Source: Microbotryum silenes-acaulis
Taxonomy: Eukaryota > Basidiomycota > Microbotryomycetes > Microbotryales > Microbotryaceae
Reading direction: 5' to 3'
Assembly: GCA_003665825.1 (NCBI GenBank)
Contig: QPFY01000005.1
Coordinates: 992,001 to 1,056,000, forward strand
DNA length: 64,000 nt
Part shown: positions 47,329 to 59,299 of the stretch, piece by piece
How the letters are laid out: each line of letters opens with the position of its first letter
How positions within the stretch are numbered: the stretch's first letter is position 1
The notes under the pieces: model-generated
Database searches by the model: none
What the model saw: only the letters and a program-made list of their open reading frames with translations
Told to the model about the DNA's origin: nothing
Made by a program: the position numbers and the translations under genes

Positions 47329-49931
47329 TCACATGTTCACAGGCGCTTCCGGAGAAGCCGTCGCAGCAACTGCCGCAGCTGTTGTGCCGCCTTCATTCGT
47401 TCCCGTCGATGGCTCCTCGGAGCCCGTGTTGACTTTTTTCACCTCGGATCCATTCGACTCGTTCGCGAAGTCCTCAGGCGCTTCCCGTTTCACACCCCCA
47501 GCAGTGACATTATCTTGCATCGCCTTAGGTTCAGTCGGAATCGGGGCGTTCTGCATCCTCTGCTGATGCTGTTGTTGTTGCGCTCTAGGGCCAGTCGGTA
47601 CATTATTCGGCATCGCTCCAGCATTCATGCCCATGCCCATGCCCATGCCCATCCCATTCATGCCCTGATTCATCCCTTGTCCCATAGCAGCCCTCGCCAT
47701 CAAACCCTGCAACATCGTCTGCATCGTCTGCATCCCCTGCATCATGTTCATGACCAACATCTGCCTCTGTTGCATCTGGTTCTGCGCCTGCATGCGCATC
47801 ATCGGGGGTGCGCGAGGGTTCTGCACAGTTTGCGAGAATTGGAACATTTGCGCCTGGGCTTGTTGCAGTCGCATTTGCGAGAATTGAATTTGTTGGCGGA
47901 GTTGGAGCATTTGTTGGTTAAGCATCTGTTGTTGTTGCTGATGGGGTGTTACGGCACCACCATCGCTTGCTGTCGAAGCGGCGGCCGTGGGAGCTGTTGC
48001 CGTGTCGTTTGGTGTAGGTGTGGATGTCTAATGAAAGAGAGTGGAACACGGTTTAGCGTTCGTTCTGAATGCCGCGAAAGCAGCGCCGAAATAGTCTCTT
48101 ACCTCCTTGACCTCACTCGCGGCACGTGTGGTTTCCGTCTCAGGTTCCTTCTCCCATTCTTCCTGCTTGACCGTCGCATCCTCTCCTTCCTTCCGTTCTG
48201 ACTTCTCCTTCTCCTCTTCCTTGACTTCGACCTCCTTACTAGCCTCCACCACATCCTCAATATACTTCTTCACCTTTTCCCTCCTCTCCGAATCCGGCTT
48301 TAGCTTCTCAAAGCTTTTGATCCTCGTCTCGCACTCGGGGCACAACAAATCGTTATCGCTCAACGCATTCTCGACGCATTCGCGACAGAACGACGTCTGA
48401 CAACAAGGCGTCAACACGGCCTCGCGGAGCAGCTTGGAATCAATAGGGCAGGTCAAGTCTGGATCGGTGGGAGCGAGGTTCTGCACGTCCAAAGCACTGA
48501 GGTTTTTGGTGATCGCTCGATGGGCCAACCAAGATGCTTGATCGGGTCGAGCAACGACGAAGCCTCCTTCGGCGGTGACCATAACGCCTGAGGCTTTGAG
48601 GTCTTCGGCTGTGGCGGAGTCGATCGGACCTTCGACGGCTTCGAGGAAGCTCTTGGGGATGCCGGTGGTGCGCTTGATCTTGGGTCGGTTGTCGTACGCG
48701 TGGTCGTTGTTGGTCGGACATTCTTGGATCCAGTGGCCTGCGATTGAGTCGACGCATCAGTACACAAAGCGGTTTGGAACATGCCAATGAAACACAACCT
48801 CACCTTTCTGGCCACACCTATAGCAGATGTACCCAGGTGGCGGAGGCTTGGTTTGCTCAAACTTGTCATGCCTGGGGCGATCCCCAACCCCCGGTGGTCC
48901 CGTCGTTCCCGAAGGGGTTAATCGAGGTTGAGATGGTCGATTCGCACCCATCATCGGTGGCCTCCGAACAGGCGTCTGACTGGCCATTTGTTCTTGCGTT
49001 TCTTGCCATTGTTGACTTGATGCGGCGAACATGGCTGCTAGCGCATTCGCTTCATCCGCGGGAGCGGCGGAAGGTAAGACGATAGGTGCAGGTTCCTGGA
49101 GGATCGATGCAGAGAAGAGGGGTCTCAGTCTATGAAACGGGGAGCTACGTCGATCATAATCTATTAATATGGCAAATCACCTGAGGAGCCGCACTCGCGT
49201 TCGACGACGGTGCATCGTCTCTCCCATCAAATCGTTTCGAAAACGAAGATGCATTCCAACCACCCCTACCGCCACCACTCTGGACCCCACCCCGAGGTTT
49301 TTGCATATCCCCACGACCCCCACCACCTCCGGCGTATCCGGAGAAAGAAGCCGCGGAGGCGGGGCCCATTTCGGCTGAGATCATGTAGCCTTGCGCATTG
49401 CCTCGCCCTGGTCTTGCGGGTGGGAGACGACGAGCCAGGACGGAAGTTGATCGGGGGACGACTTGATGGTCGTGATATTCTAGAAACGGGGGAGATGGGG
49501 TCAGTTCTCAGGTCAAGCAGCGGACCAGTCTGGTATAGGCTTGGGCGTCGGGGCAAAGTCTTGCTGTGTTCGTCGGCTCGAATTGAGACACAGCTTCGGG
49601 CACGGCGCATCGTCTGGAATGCATGTACCCGAATCTCACCCACTCAAGTCACCGCACACAAAAGCTTTTCAGTTGCTCGACTCACCTTCCTCAGTATCCG
49701 CGTTGTAAATGGCAAAATCAAAGTCTGCCCCGCGCCCCATCTTGTTCTCCATGATGATCTCCTTCTTGAGGTCCCAGACCGAGATGCCGGTGCCATCGAA
49801 CGCAATGCGAGACGGCTCCTTTTGCGACCGAAAGCGGTAAAAGACGTGACTGGGTGGAGGAGGGCCGAGAGCGAGGGCTTGAGTATCGGATTCGGCAAGT
49901 ACGGTCAGCGGTAATAGGCTTACGAAGACAT
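47329..49931 (-). CDS. MPE1: Mpe1/RBBP6-type cleavage and polyadenylation factor
   Basis: Exons 49931-49924, 49849-49686, 49479-49181, 49095-48804, 48737-48103 and 48027-47329 join in phase to 698 residues. The DWNN ubiquitin-like domain opens at once (HVFYRFRSQKEPSRIAFDG, GISVWDLKKEII, DFDFAIYNADTEE, VVPRSTSVLARRLP). The zinc knuckle CYRCGQKGHWIQECP (about 248-262) is split by intron 4. The RING-like domain (about 351-390) reads CPIDSKLLREAVLTPC, SFCRECVENAL and LLCPEC. The tail is Gln/Met-rich with a GMGMGM repeat. Mpe1 belongs to CPF and activates pre-mRNA 3'-end cleavage. The first coding exon is only 8 nt. It is convergent with the rhomboid gene, 160 bp away. Confidence 0.94.
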
Positions 49932-51015
49932 GATCGGTTGCTGTTTGGAGATTAATAGGCAGCTTTGCGTATCGCAGACGGCTCAAGCAGAACAGGCAGA
50001 GTGTCACCCAAGGAGCAGGCCGAAGTCCCGACGAGGTAAGATGCGCGATGCAGGGAGCAGAAATGGGACGTCGCCAAGCTCAAGGGAGGCGAGTAGCGGA
50101 CGGCAGATGGGTTTGATTGCTAACAAAAGGACCAAACCAATGGCGCCGCGCTATCCAACAACAGCAGAAGCGGGTGGAAGGGAGAGGGGAGTGGGCAGGG
50201 GAGAGGGGAGAGGGATGACCTGTGGCGTTCGACACGCAACCAGGTACGAGCGCGTTACGAAGCGGGGGAAGAGGAGAACGATCCAGCTACAAGCTTGTCA
50301 AATACTGAGATCAACTAGGTCGTGATGGTCGCTGCAGGTCCAGTGTGTCAAGCGGGTGACAGACGTGACGATGGCCGAGCGGACGATCGACGCGTTACAC
50401 CTCGGCGGAGAGATGTGACTCGACCACAGACACGCTCGCTCGACGTGGATTGAGCTTGGTCGATGTGATGTGTCCAAGTGTCGCCTGCTGAGGTGCGATA
50501 GCGCGGTGGTGCGGTGGTGCGACAAGCGGTGGGAAGGGTGGCCGACGAGCGAATGGTAAGCGGCCGCAGTCAGCAGAAAGACACAAGAACTTTTTCTTTT
50601 TCTTTTTCGACTACGCCCTGCCCGAATGGGTTGATTAGCTCGACACAATTCGCCACTGCAAACGGGAGCCAACGCGCCCCTGAAAGCGTGTCAGCTCCTA
50701 TTTTCCAAGATTATCATCGGCCCTGATGTACGAGGTCCACATAATCGATTTAGCCGGCTCGTGCAGTGACGCCACCAAAAATCAAGCTGACTCAGCTTTT
50801 GGATGGTCGTGAATCCCGCGGCACTACTGGCCTCGGGCGCCCGGAACTTGTCGCACCGATCAGGCTGCTGAAACTCGTACTCCGGCTAACCAACAGGCGA
50901 CGCCTATTACGCGACTCCGAAAGCGCAAGGCACTCTACTCACGCACCCCTTTCCCCTGTCCCCCTCTTGCGTCATCCCTCATCACTGATCGTCTCAAGAT
51001 CGTGACCGCTCAACC
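49932..51015. promoter_or_regulatory. Divergent MPE1/thioesterase upstream region
   Basis: About 1.1 kb. A GGGGAGAGGGGAGAGG purine run lies near 50190-50215, and CCTCGG occurs near 50402 and 50831. Open frames here lack domains. Confidence 0.4.
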
Positions 51016-52767
51016 ATGCCGACGCCACCTCCCGATGTCCCCTTGCACCACTTGATTGAAAGGGCCATCGTAAGTCGAACTCCGGCGGGCAGCGTCGGCG
51101 CGTCGGCGGCCACGCTCGTCTTGGCAGCCCCACCAGCTCGCCGACGTGCCAGCCGCGGCGCGGTTGCTCGTGCTCGGCCGGCGGGCTGCTTAATACCTTT
51201 TCCGCGCCCAGGTGGACCCCGCGAGGGGGAGGCCTAGACTACACCGCTGACAAACCCCGGATCACTCTTCAACAGCTGCTCGAAAAGATCGATCGGGATC
51301 TGTACCGTTCCAAGGAACTCTGGAAGGTGCGTAACGCGACAATCCCTTCCGCTGCAGTGCCGTCGTCTTCGCGTGCAATGAGCAACCAGCTTCGGGCCCC
51401 ACACGTCTCGGCGCGGCGATACAAAGCTCGCACTTGGCATAGCTCTACGGCTTTCAAAGTGCGAGACCTCACCGGAAATAATCTGACAACGCGTCTTCTT
51501 TGGGTCTACCCCCTACAGCCATCGGGAGGCCGAGGCGTGTTTGGCGGACAAACGATCGCCCAATCCGCGTGGGCAGCAACCCTCTCGGTCCGAGATGACG
51601 AGCCAGGCACCGCCAAAGGTCTTCACTCGCTCCACGTGAGTACACCTTACTTTCCTATCATCCTGTCGGTCAGCCCTACTGACCCTTCTACCTTTGCCCG
51701 CCCACTCCGGATCAATCCGTGACAAAATTTTCTCGGCTACTCGGTTGCCGGACAGTCCTACTTTCTCTCATTCGGCAACGTCGACAACCCTATTCTTTGT
51801 GAGCAACACCCAGAAGACGGCCCAGCTGCTGGATCTTCATTCTGACAATTCCTGGTCGATCTTGTGCACAGATTCGGTCCAACGCCTCCGAGACGGGAGA
51901 TCGTACTCGACCCGAACCGTCCTAGCAACCCAACTCGGCGTCCCCATCTTCGTCGTAACGTGTTCGTTCGCCGTACCCGAACCCAATCAGCCCATCACCG
52001 AGCCCGTGTTCCCCAAATGGCCGCTCGAGCCGTCGCGTGGCGCAGGGAGGATCCAGGATGTGCCTCCCCCAGAGGAGTGCCTGTCGACCGAGGATAGGCT
52101 ACAATACGTTTTGGACAACGTCAAGGTCCCTGAGAAGCTGAGGGTCTAGTAAGTTTAATTTCGATGCTTCTCGAAGCGTTCCTGCGCGCAAATGACTGAA
52201 CATCGTGCCTTCATACGAATCATCACCAGCGTCGACCGACAAGCGGAAGAACGTCGCCAATCGGCGATCGAGGTGCGCAACGCCGATCGCACCGAGTTGT
52301 CGGGTTTGATCTCGGCCAAGAAGAACGATCCGAGGCCTCAGCAGATGCACTGGTTCCGATCGCGAGCACCCGTGCGAGATGATCCCGCTTTTCACAAGGT
52401 GAGCTTTTCGTCCCCCGAGGTGCCTGTGCCACCCTTCTACCTTTCAATCTGCTGACTCCGCGATCGTTCGGCTTGATCCTTGTAGTGTGTCTTGGCGTAT
52501 GCCTCTGACTTGCAGTTCATCGGCACCGCTGCACGAGCCGCCAACTTGGGAGCTCGTACGACGCCTCATCTAGGCATGCTCGCCTCGTTGGACCACGCCA
52601 TGTATTTCTACGACGATACCGTCGACGCGTACGACTGGTTACTCTTTTACATGGAGGCGACGGTCGTCAGGAGTGGTCGTGGGTTGGTCACGGGGAGGAT
52701 TTATAAGAGGGATGGGACGTTGGCAGTGGTGTGTCAACAGGAAGGGGTGGTTAGGGCTCAACTTTGA
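51016..52767 (+). CDS. Acyl-CoA thioesterase II (TesB/Tes1 type)
   Basis: Seven exons (51016-51069, 51276-51326, 51519-51635, 51756-51798, 51872-52148, 52230-52398, 52486-52767) join in phase to 330 residues, the family's usual length. Two hotdog repeats are visible: the first has LLEKIDRDLYRSKELWK, GGRGVFGGQTIAQSAWAA, GLHSLHSYFLSFGNVDNPI and VQRLRDGRSYSTRTV; the second has VLAYASDLQFIGTAAR, LASLDHAMYFYDD, DWLLFYMEA, GRGLVTGRIYKRDGTLAV and a final CQQEGVVRAQL. These enzymes hydrolyse acyl-CoAs, usually in peroxisomes; the AQL terminus is at best a weak PTS1. The join of exons 1 and 2 (205-bp intron) is the least certain. A decayed partial copy lies 400 bp downstream. Confidence 0.9.
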
Positions 52768-53169
52768 TCGGTGTTCCTCCTTCCAAGCTGAATAGATTTC
52801 TATCAGGGAAAGGCTTCTTGTGTAAGGATTTGTGTCTGCAGTAGTAGTGTCTTTCCGTGTTTTTGGAACCGCGAGTGAACGCCCATTAAGCCAACGGAAG
52901 ACTACTGAAAGCCTATCTCGTCGCATGAGCCTCAGGCTCGCACCTTCTGGGCCAAGTCATGCGAGTGAAGCACGCCGGGCCAAACACATGTTCCATCCCT
53001 CACGCTTGTCGACTCGAGACTCGAACGTCTAGAGGGTAGAAAAACATGGACTTTTTCGGCACATTCATGGGGGGCGGCTGAAATATTTGACATCCTGACC
53101 TACCCCTCGAGCCAGCTTCGGTAGCCGTCAAGATGCACACGGGATCCACTCCTGTACATTAGTGGGCAC
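52768..53169. other. Intergenic, thioesterase 3' region
   Basis: Likely thioesterase 3' UTR. No gene is seen. The start of the decayed copy may reach slightly into this stretch. Confidence 0.45.
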
Positions 53170-53480
53170 GTGAACCGGGCAAACGTCGCCAATCGGCTAT
53201 CAAAATCCGCACCTTTGGTCGTACCGCATGTTCAGGCCTGATCTCAGCCAAGAACAATGGTCCTCGGCCCCAATACATTCGTTGGCTCCGATCCCGAGCA
53301 CCCCTTCGAGATGATCCCGCTTTCCAAAAGGCGTGCTCGAGGGTCCTGGGCAGTCCTTGGTTCTGCCCGTTGACTTGGTAATCTTTGACTCGAACTTCGG
53401 CAGTACGTGTTGGCGTATGCCTCAGAAATGCAATTGATCAGCTGTCAGCTGAAAGGGGTGATCAGGGCCAAGCTCTGATG
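53170..53480 (+). pseudogene. Truncated duplicate of the acyl-CoA thioesterase gene
   Basis: From about 53174 the sequence follows exon 6 of the thioesterase (52250-52398), for example AACGTCGCCAATCGGC and CGAGATGATCCCGCTTT. It then shows diverged intron sequence and the start of exon 7 (GTGTTGGCGTATGCCTC), jumps at about 53449 across some 210 bp of the parent exon, and rejoins at its last codons (AAAGGGGTGATCAGG, ending TGA at 53476-53478). The parent donor GGTGAGC is GGCGTGC here. Retained intron sequence shows a DNA-level duplication rather than retroposition. It is non-functional. Confidence 0.8.
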
Positions 53481-53857
53481 ATAGGAGGCGAAGGATGAAA
53501 TCCGTGGAAAGCGTCGTGTGTAAGTGCAGCAGTGTTGTCTTTTGGAAGCTATTGGCATCGTCTTCTCCTTTCATCGAAGATTATGGGATGTAGAGGACAC
53601 AAAGGTTGCTCAAATGACAATTAGAAGGAACAACTTCTTCCCCACTTAAAGGTCACGTATGGGGGACCGAACAAGAAAGGGAAAAGCGACGATGCATGCG
53701 AGAAGCACAAACAAAAGTATGTAGTAGAGAAGAGAATTACTAGCAAAAGTCGTAGGTTGGAGTTATACGAGGAGACACCGATCACGTCGGAAAGAAAAGG
53801 AGCACCAGGAGGGGGTTTGACATCATCCCTGATCGACAGGGACGGACTCGGTTACCA
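53481..53857. other. Intergenic, BCK1-like 3' region
   Basis: A/G-rich stretch between the pseudogene and the kinase stop codon; part may be the diverged duplicate of the thioesterase 3' UTR. No other feature is seen. Confidence 0.45.
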
Positions 53858-56800
53858 TTAGTGGTTCGAGGCCTTGGTGGCGGCGGCATGACGACGTTGT
53901 TCTTCATCGGCCATGACCCTGTCGAAGGCGGAAAGTGGTACAAAGCTCATCGGTCATCAGACGCTTCGAGTAAAGTAAAAGGCGCAAATGCTCAAACTTA
54001 CGAGTACAAGCTACTTTGCGTAAACGACCACGTCTCGGGCAGGGTGAGAAAAGGATGCCTGAGAAGTTCATAGGCTTTCGGTCGCTCATCGGGATTGCTA
54101 CAAGTAATGGCGGCGAAACTAGGTCAGTCGTGGCAAATCTAGGTCAGGTTCTTCTGCGACGCCTTTGCTTACATGGCGAGACAGTTGTTGATGAACTCGT
54201 CGGCTTCGCTTGAAAGCGTAACGTCCGACGGGATGGGTGGCCGACGTCGCTCGGTTGCGATCTAGAGAAGAGTGGACAATCAGCCTCCAAAAACGGAAAA
54301 AAGAGCGACTCTGCAACTGACCTTGAACATAGCTTGCAATTGCTCGTCCTCGGACCAAGGACGGCGCCCGGCAAACATCTCGATCAAGATGCACCCAAAG
54401 GACCAAATGTCGGCTTTGGCCGAGTACCCCGTCTTCATGTTGTAAATTACTTCGGGGGCCATCCAGAACAGCGAACCTTGCATCATCGACATGTTCTCGT
54501 CGTTGTTGTAGATGTCGGCTGGGAAAGAAAGTTCGAGTCAGTGACCACAAGCTGTGCGTTTACCCACATAAGCCAGGTCGAACTCACTGCTCTTCTTGCT
54601 GGTACCAAAGTCAGAGATCTTGCACATCCCGTCATGATCGGTCAAGATATTGTCGGCCTTCATATCGCGATGCAGTATCCCGAGACCATGGAGGTACGAC
54701 AAGCCTTCGAGGATCTGCATCGTGAAGAACTTGATGACGTCTTCCTCAAACTTGCCGTGGGTTCGAACGATGCGGCCGATTGAACCACCGGGAACGTATT
54801 CGAGGAAAATGGACAGGTGCAACGGTGTTTGCTCCATCCCCAGGTACAACACGATGTTGGGGTGATCGAGGTCCTGGAGTAGTTCGATCTCGCCTCGCAG
54901 CGAAGCGACCATGCTTTTGGTTCGCTCGTTGCTCGCGTCAGACTGCGTCTTGGGAAGTTCGACTTGCTTGACTGCGATCGTTTCACCGGTCGTGACACTG
55001 AAGCCGATGTAGACGTGGCCGTAGGAACCGCGACCAATGAGGTCACCCTTGATCCATTTGTACGAGACTGTTCAACAACAATAAAGAGATAATGCTCAGT
55101 CCATCAGTCCAGTTACTTCCTCTCGAGGCCGACCAGCCGATCGCGCACTCACAGTTATCAGGGTTATCCTCTCCCGCATCCTCCCGAATCGTGTTCGACA
55201 GTCGACCCAAATCAGCACCAGTGACTTCTTCAATGCGCGCACCGAACAACTTGGTGCTCTTGCGTCGCAGCAAACTGGAACCAAGACCGTGTACAACCGT
55301 CGCCATTGTCCGACCGGCTTTTTGCATCGCCCTCTTGCGATCTTGAGCGACGTAGCGGATCGACTTTCGTTGCATCAGACCGCTGTTGGTGAGCGCGCGT
55401 CGGACAACGGGAGAGAACGCGGTACTGGCGACGGAAGTAGCGGCCGTCGATGCTGTGGTGACTTGCGAAGACGCCTGTGAGCTTGAGGATGACGACGAAA
55501 CGGTCGCAGGAGCAGGTGGGGCGGTCTCTTTGCCAGGCGAGGGGGTCCCCGGTGCAGGTGTAGGCATGGCGAAAGCGGGCTTGTCGAGATCAACATTGGG
55601 GAAATAGACGTCGAGGTTCTCCAACACGGTTTCGACGGCCGGACGAACGGCCCAAGAGAGGTTCTCATCATCGGCGCGATCTCGGAACGAACCCCTTCGC
55701 GAACCCATTCCAGGCGAAGGCGCGTTGAGCGAGATTGTCTTCTCCGCCTTGTTGGACGTGTGACGAAGCTTCTCGGATCGCTCGGCCCGACGTGAAGATA
55801 GCATCGTCGATACGTCTCCGCTGCCATCGCCGCCAGGACCAGCAGAACGACGAGCGGAGCTCGGAGGCGCTGCGCTCATGACCGATGCCGATGCCGATGT
55901 TCCCGATGACCATTGGTTGTGACGAGTTGCCGTCTCGACGCCACAGGCTGAAGCAGGGTCGGACGGCATCTCGAGTCGAAGGTTGGGTCGCCGCGTCGGC
56001 GTGCCCACTGTTGGCGACGAAAGTCGACTCGCCGGCTCATCTCGAAGCGTGTACGTGACCTGAACGGGTGGCGAGGTTCTAGCTGGCTGCTCGTCGACGG
56101 TGGCCGTACGTGCTGGCCCAAAGCCAGGCATGAACGTGCCCCCTTCCTCATCGAAATCGTCGCCAAACTCATCCTTGCCCGCCGACGCGGGGTTTCGATC
56201 CGTCCGCACCATCGTTCCAGAGGCATCGTCGTCCTCGATGTTCAAGCGCTCCAAAAGGGCCTTGCGCGCTTCCTTGGCCCACTCGCCTTCTCGCATCGTT
56301 TCACTCTGTTCATCAATCATTTCGACTGGCCGGACCGACGGCGCGGACGCTTGCTTTCGCAACGCGCTCGCCACCTCCGAAGTGAGCTTGGTGGCAGGCG
56401 CCTTAGGTGCGGGCTGATTGACCGGGAACCAAGTCGCCGATTCTTCGTCAACGGGATCGCCGAATGCGTCGAGCAAGGGTGGCGATTGACCAGAGTGGAG
56501 CACGACGGTAGGGATAGACGGCGTGCGCACGCCACCCGAATCCAGGGGCGGATTGTCCTGAGCCGGAGTCAAAGGTCCATTCACAGAAGCCGAGGTCGAA
56601 CTGCGTGCCGAGGAAGGTGGACTCGCGAAAGGCGGTCGCTCGTCGTCGTTCAAGCCGAACCGCGAACCATCGTCCTGGCCAGCCATAGCGTGTGTCGGTG
56701 AAGCGTTCGATCCGCGCCAGCGACTAGAAGACGTATTGGAAGCCGATGAAGTCGACGAAGCGAACGACGACGACGAGCTGTCACGCCCATGCTGTAATTG

Positions 56801-59299
56801 CTGGAACTGGCCCTTCGCTTTGAGGGCCTTTAGTGGGGCATTCCCTCGCCCACTGGCACCGCTGTCGGTCGTCGAAGAACCTCCCGAGTTGCGATGCGGT
56901 GTCGGAACCGAGCCGTATCGGTCCCTATCGACGAGATCCAGCCCGCTCGATGACGCACGTCGGTGAGCCAGCTGCGCAGGGTCCGGCGCCGACGGATCAT
57001 GCGACATCATGTGAACTGCAGAAGGTGGAGCCGCGTCACTGGCACCTCGTTGTCGAGTTCCGGCGGCCTGGAGCGTCTGCCCTGGTTGCAGGTCCAATCG
57101 CCGAGTAAGGTCGGGGAGATTCGATGCCGGGGAGGTCGGGTTTACACTCGGATTCGAGGTTCGGTCCATGCGACGGGTAGGGGCAGGCCAGACTTGACCA
57201 ACGGGTGGGATGGGGGAAGAGGTCGTGTAAGGCCCACGAGGAGGAAGTGGTGGTGGTGGCATGCTGTTGGTGTAACTCCCCAAGCCAGATCGGTAGTACG
57301 AAGCAGCCGGAGTAGGCGTCGAGTTTTGCGCCATGATGCGCGGGTTGAAGGGCATCGGCGACTGTGCAGAGGCCGGTTGAGAGCTGTTCGAGCGATACGG
57401 TTGAGACGTGAGTATTGGCGGCGCTGGGGGCACTGGCGCAGGAGACCGCATCGAGCCATAGGCCCCGGGATACCCCGGTGGTGCCGACGAGTTGAACTGC
57501 CCGCGCAAGTTATCTACGCTCTTGCTCATCATCTGACGCTGATTAGGAGACAGAAGCGTCGAAGAAGACTGTGAAGACTGCGGTGTTGGCCTCGTGGGGT
57601 GCGCCGGTGGGGGTGGGTTCGATTGTTGCAGCGCGAGGTTGTGGAACACCGGTGCCGAGGGCGGCGCTCGCCCCGCCTTGACGTACGGCTGGTACTGGGG
57701 CAGCACGGCCCTCGCATCAGCGGGGTGCATCGGATGCAAAGGCGGCGGTGGGTGAGAGGACTGCTGAAATTGATAAGCCCGTGCGCTCCCACCGCCCGTG
57801 TTGGTGTTGGTTCGTGACCAGGACGACAACGTGTCGGATGGCGCATTCGGTGCCCCTCCGGCGGGTGACAAAACTTGAGGAATTGGGTTCCGGCTCGAGG
57901 GGGCATTGTGGTTCCCGCTACCTCCACCACCGCCGCCAAAAGTTTCGAATCTAGAGCCAGAGCTCCCCAAAGGCGGCGAATGAGCCCAGGTGGAGGAAGA
58001 AGAGTTGTTGGCGCGCCCAAACTCGTCCGGGGTCGGCGTGGCATCACCACTTCGATCGTGTCGGGGGTCCAGTGGCGCGTTGTGGGCGTGGGAGACCGTG
58101 TCGAGTTGATTGCCACTACTCGAAGACCGCTGGTGGCCAGACCGCTGCGAAGGTCCCCACGTCCAACTCGGTCGGTCGCTGCGAAGGCTCGTCGGGCCCT
58201 GGGCGTGATCGACCTCGTTCTGGCCCCCTCGAGGCGAGTGTTCCCGGGCGGGTGAAACGTGTGGCGGCCGTGTCGCCACAGGCGAGCAAGCTCGTCCTGG
58301 AGGGTGCCCCGAATGGGAGTTCTCGCGGCCTCCTTTCGATCGCGTCGCCTGGTTCAGTCGCTCCGCCGACATCCCAACAGGAATATCGTCATCATCATCG
58401 CCTCGACGATCGGGCACATACTCTCGCAAGTAGATAGCCCGTCCCTTTCCTCTCCCACTCGACCACAAGTCCCAAATCTCGTCCGTCGATATCGGTCTCC
58501 CAGCATCGCCATCGACGGTCGTCAAACGCACCTCGTATCGACTCGCGTCACTGTCGGCGATCTCGAGTCGTGAAAAGATGGTCTCGCGGATTGCCTCGCC
58601 CGAGGTGCACTTGTCGAGATTGACACGCTTAAGGTCCTCATCGAGATCCTTGGTCGCCCACAAACTCGTGCCGGGCGGTAACGTCGGGGAGTTGAACGTC
58701 CGTGAGCTCGGCGATTGTGGTGAGTTCGAGTTGGCTCGCGTGCGACCGAGGGCATCGCCGGACCGTCCCGAGTGTTGGTGAGGGTGCTGGAGCGGGGGAA
58801 GTCGGGGTGATCTTGCGCTGGCGGATGAAGAGCCTTGGTCATGCTGCGGCGGGTACATGTTGTTGCCAGACGGCGGACCATAGGGCTGCGAGCGAGTCAG
58901 GTGGGCGGTCAAGTCAACGCTTCGTTTCGTTTCAGGTGGGGGAGGGGGGGCTGTGCGAACCCCGCCCCTTGCGGGGAATTGGCGCGTATGACTCACGCTA
59001 TGCATCATCGAGTCGTCCCTTCTATACCTCGGATCAGCCGAAGCCGAGGGCCGTCTCGTCCCATCGTTCGACGAAGGTTGCTGCGGTATCCTCGACGACG
59101 AGCTCGAGCTCGAACTAGACGACCCCGAGATGGGCGACATCAACCCCGAATGAGCACGCGACGACGGCGAGGGTTGTGAATAGTCATTACGCGGTTGGGT
59201 CGAGCTCAACTGGTTGTTGCCCGTATAAGGTGTAGCTGAGGGTCGTGAGCCTCCGCCGCCGCCGCCTCCCCCTGCGCGTCGTCGATCATCCTGCTGCAT
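53858..59299 (-). CDS. BCK1: Bck1-type MAP kinase kinase kinase
   Basis: Exons 59299-55153, 55067-54588, 54518-54322, 54261-54173, 54097-54002 and 53918-53858 join in phase to about 1689 residues. A ubiquitin/RA-like domain lies at about 210-295 (TSLWATKDLDEDLKRVNL, YEVRLTTVDGDAGRPIS, KGRAIYLREYV). About 1000 disordered residues follow. The C-terminal kinase domain starts SYKWIKGDLIGRGSYGHVY, with IAVKQVEL (Lys), ILHRDMKADN, ISDFGTSKKS, GSLFWMAPEVI, DIWSFGCILIEM, RRPWSEDEQLQAMF and a last conserved RPKAYELLRHPFL. Bck1 sits between protein kinase C and Mkk1/2 in the cell-wall integrity pathway. The kinase half carries all five introns. The ATG at 59299 follows a non-ATG codon. Confidence 0.93.
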
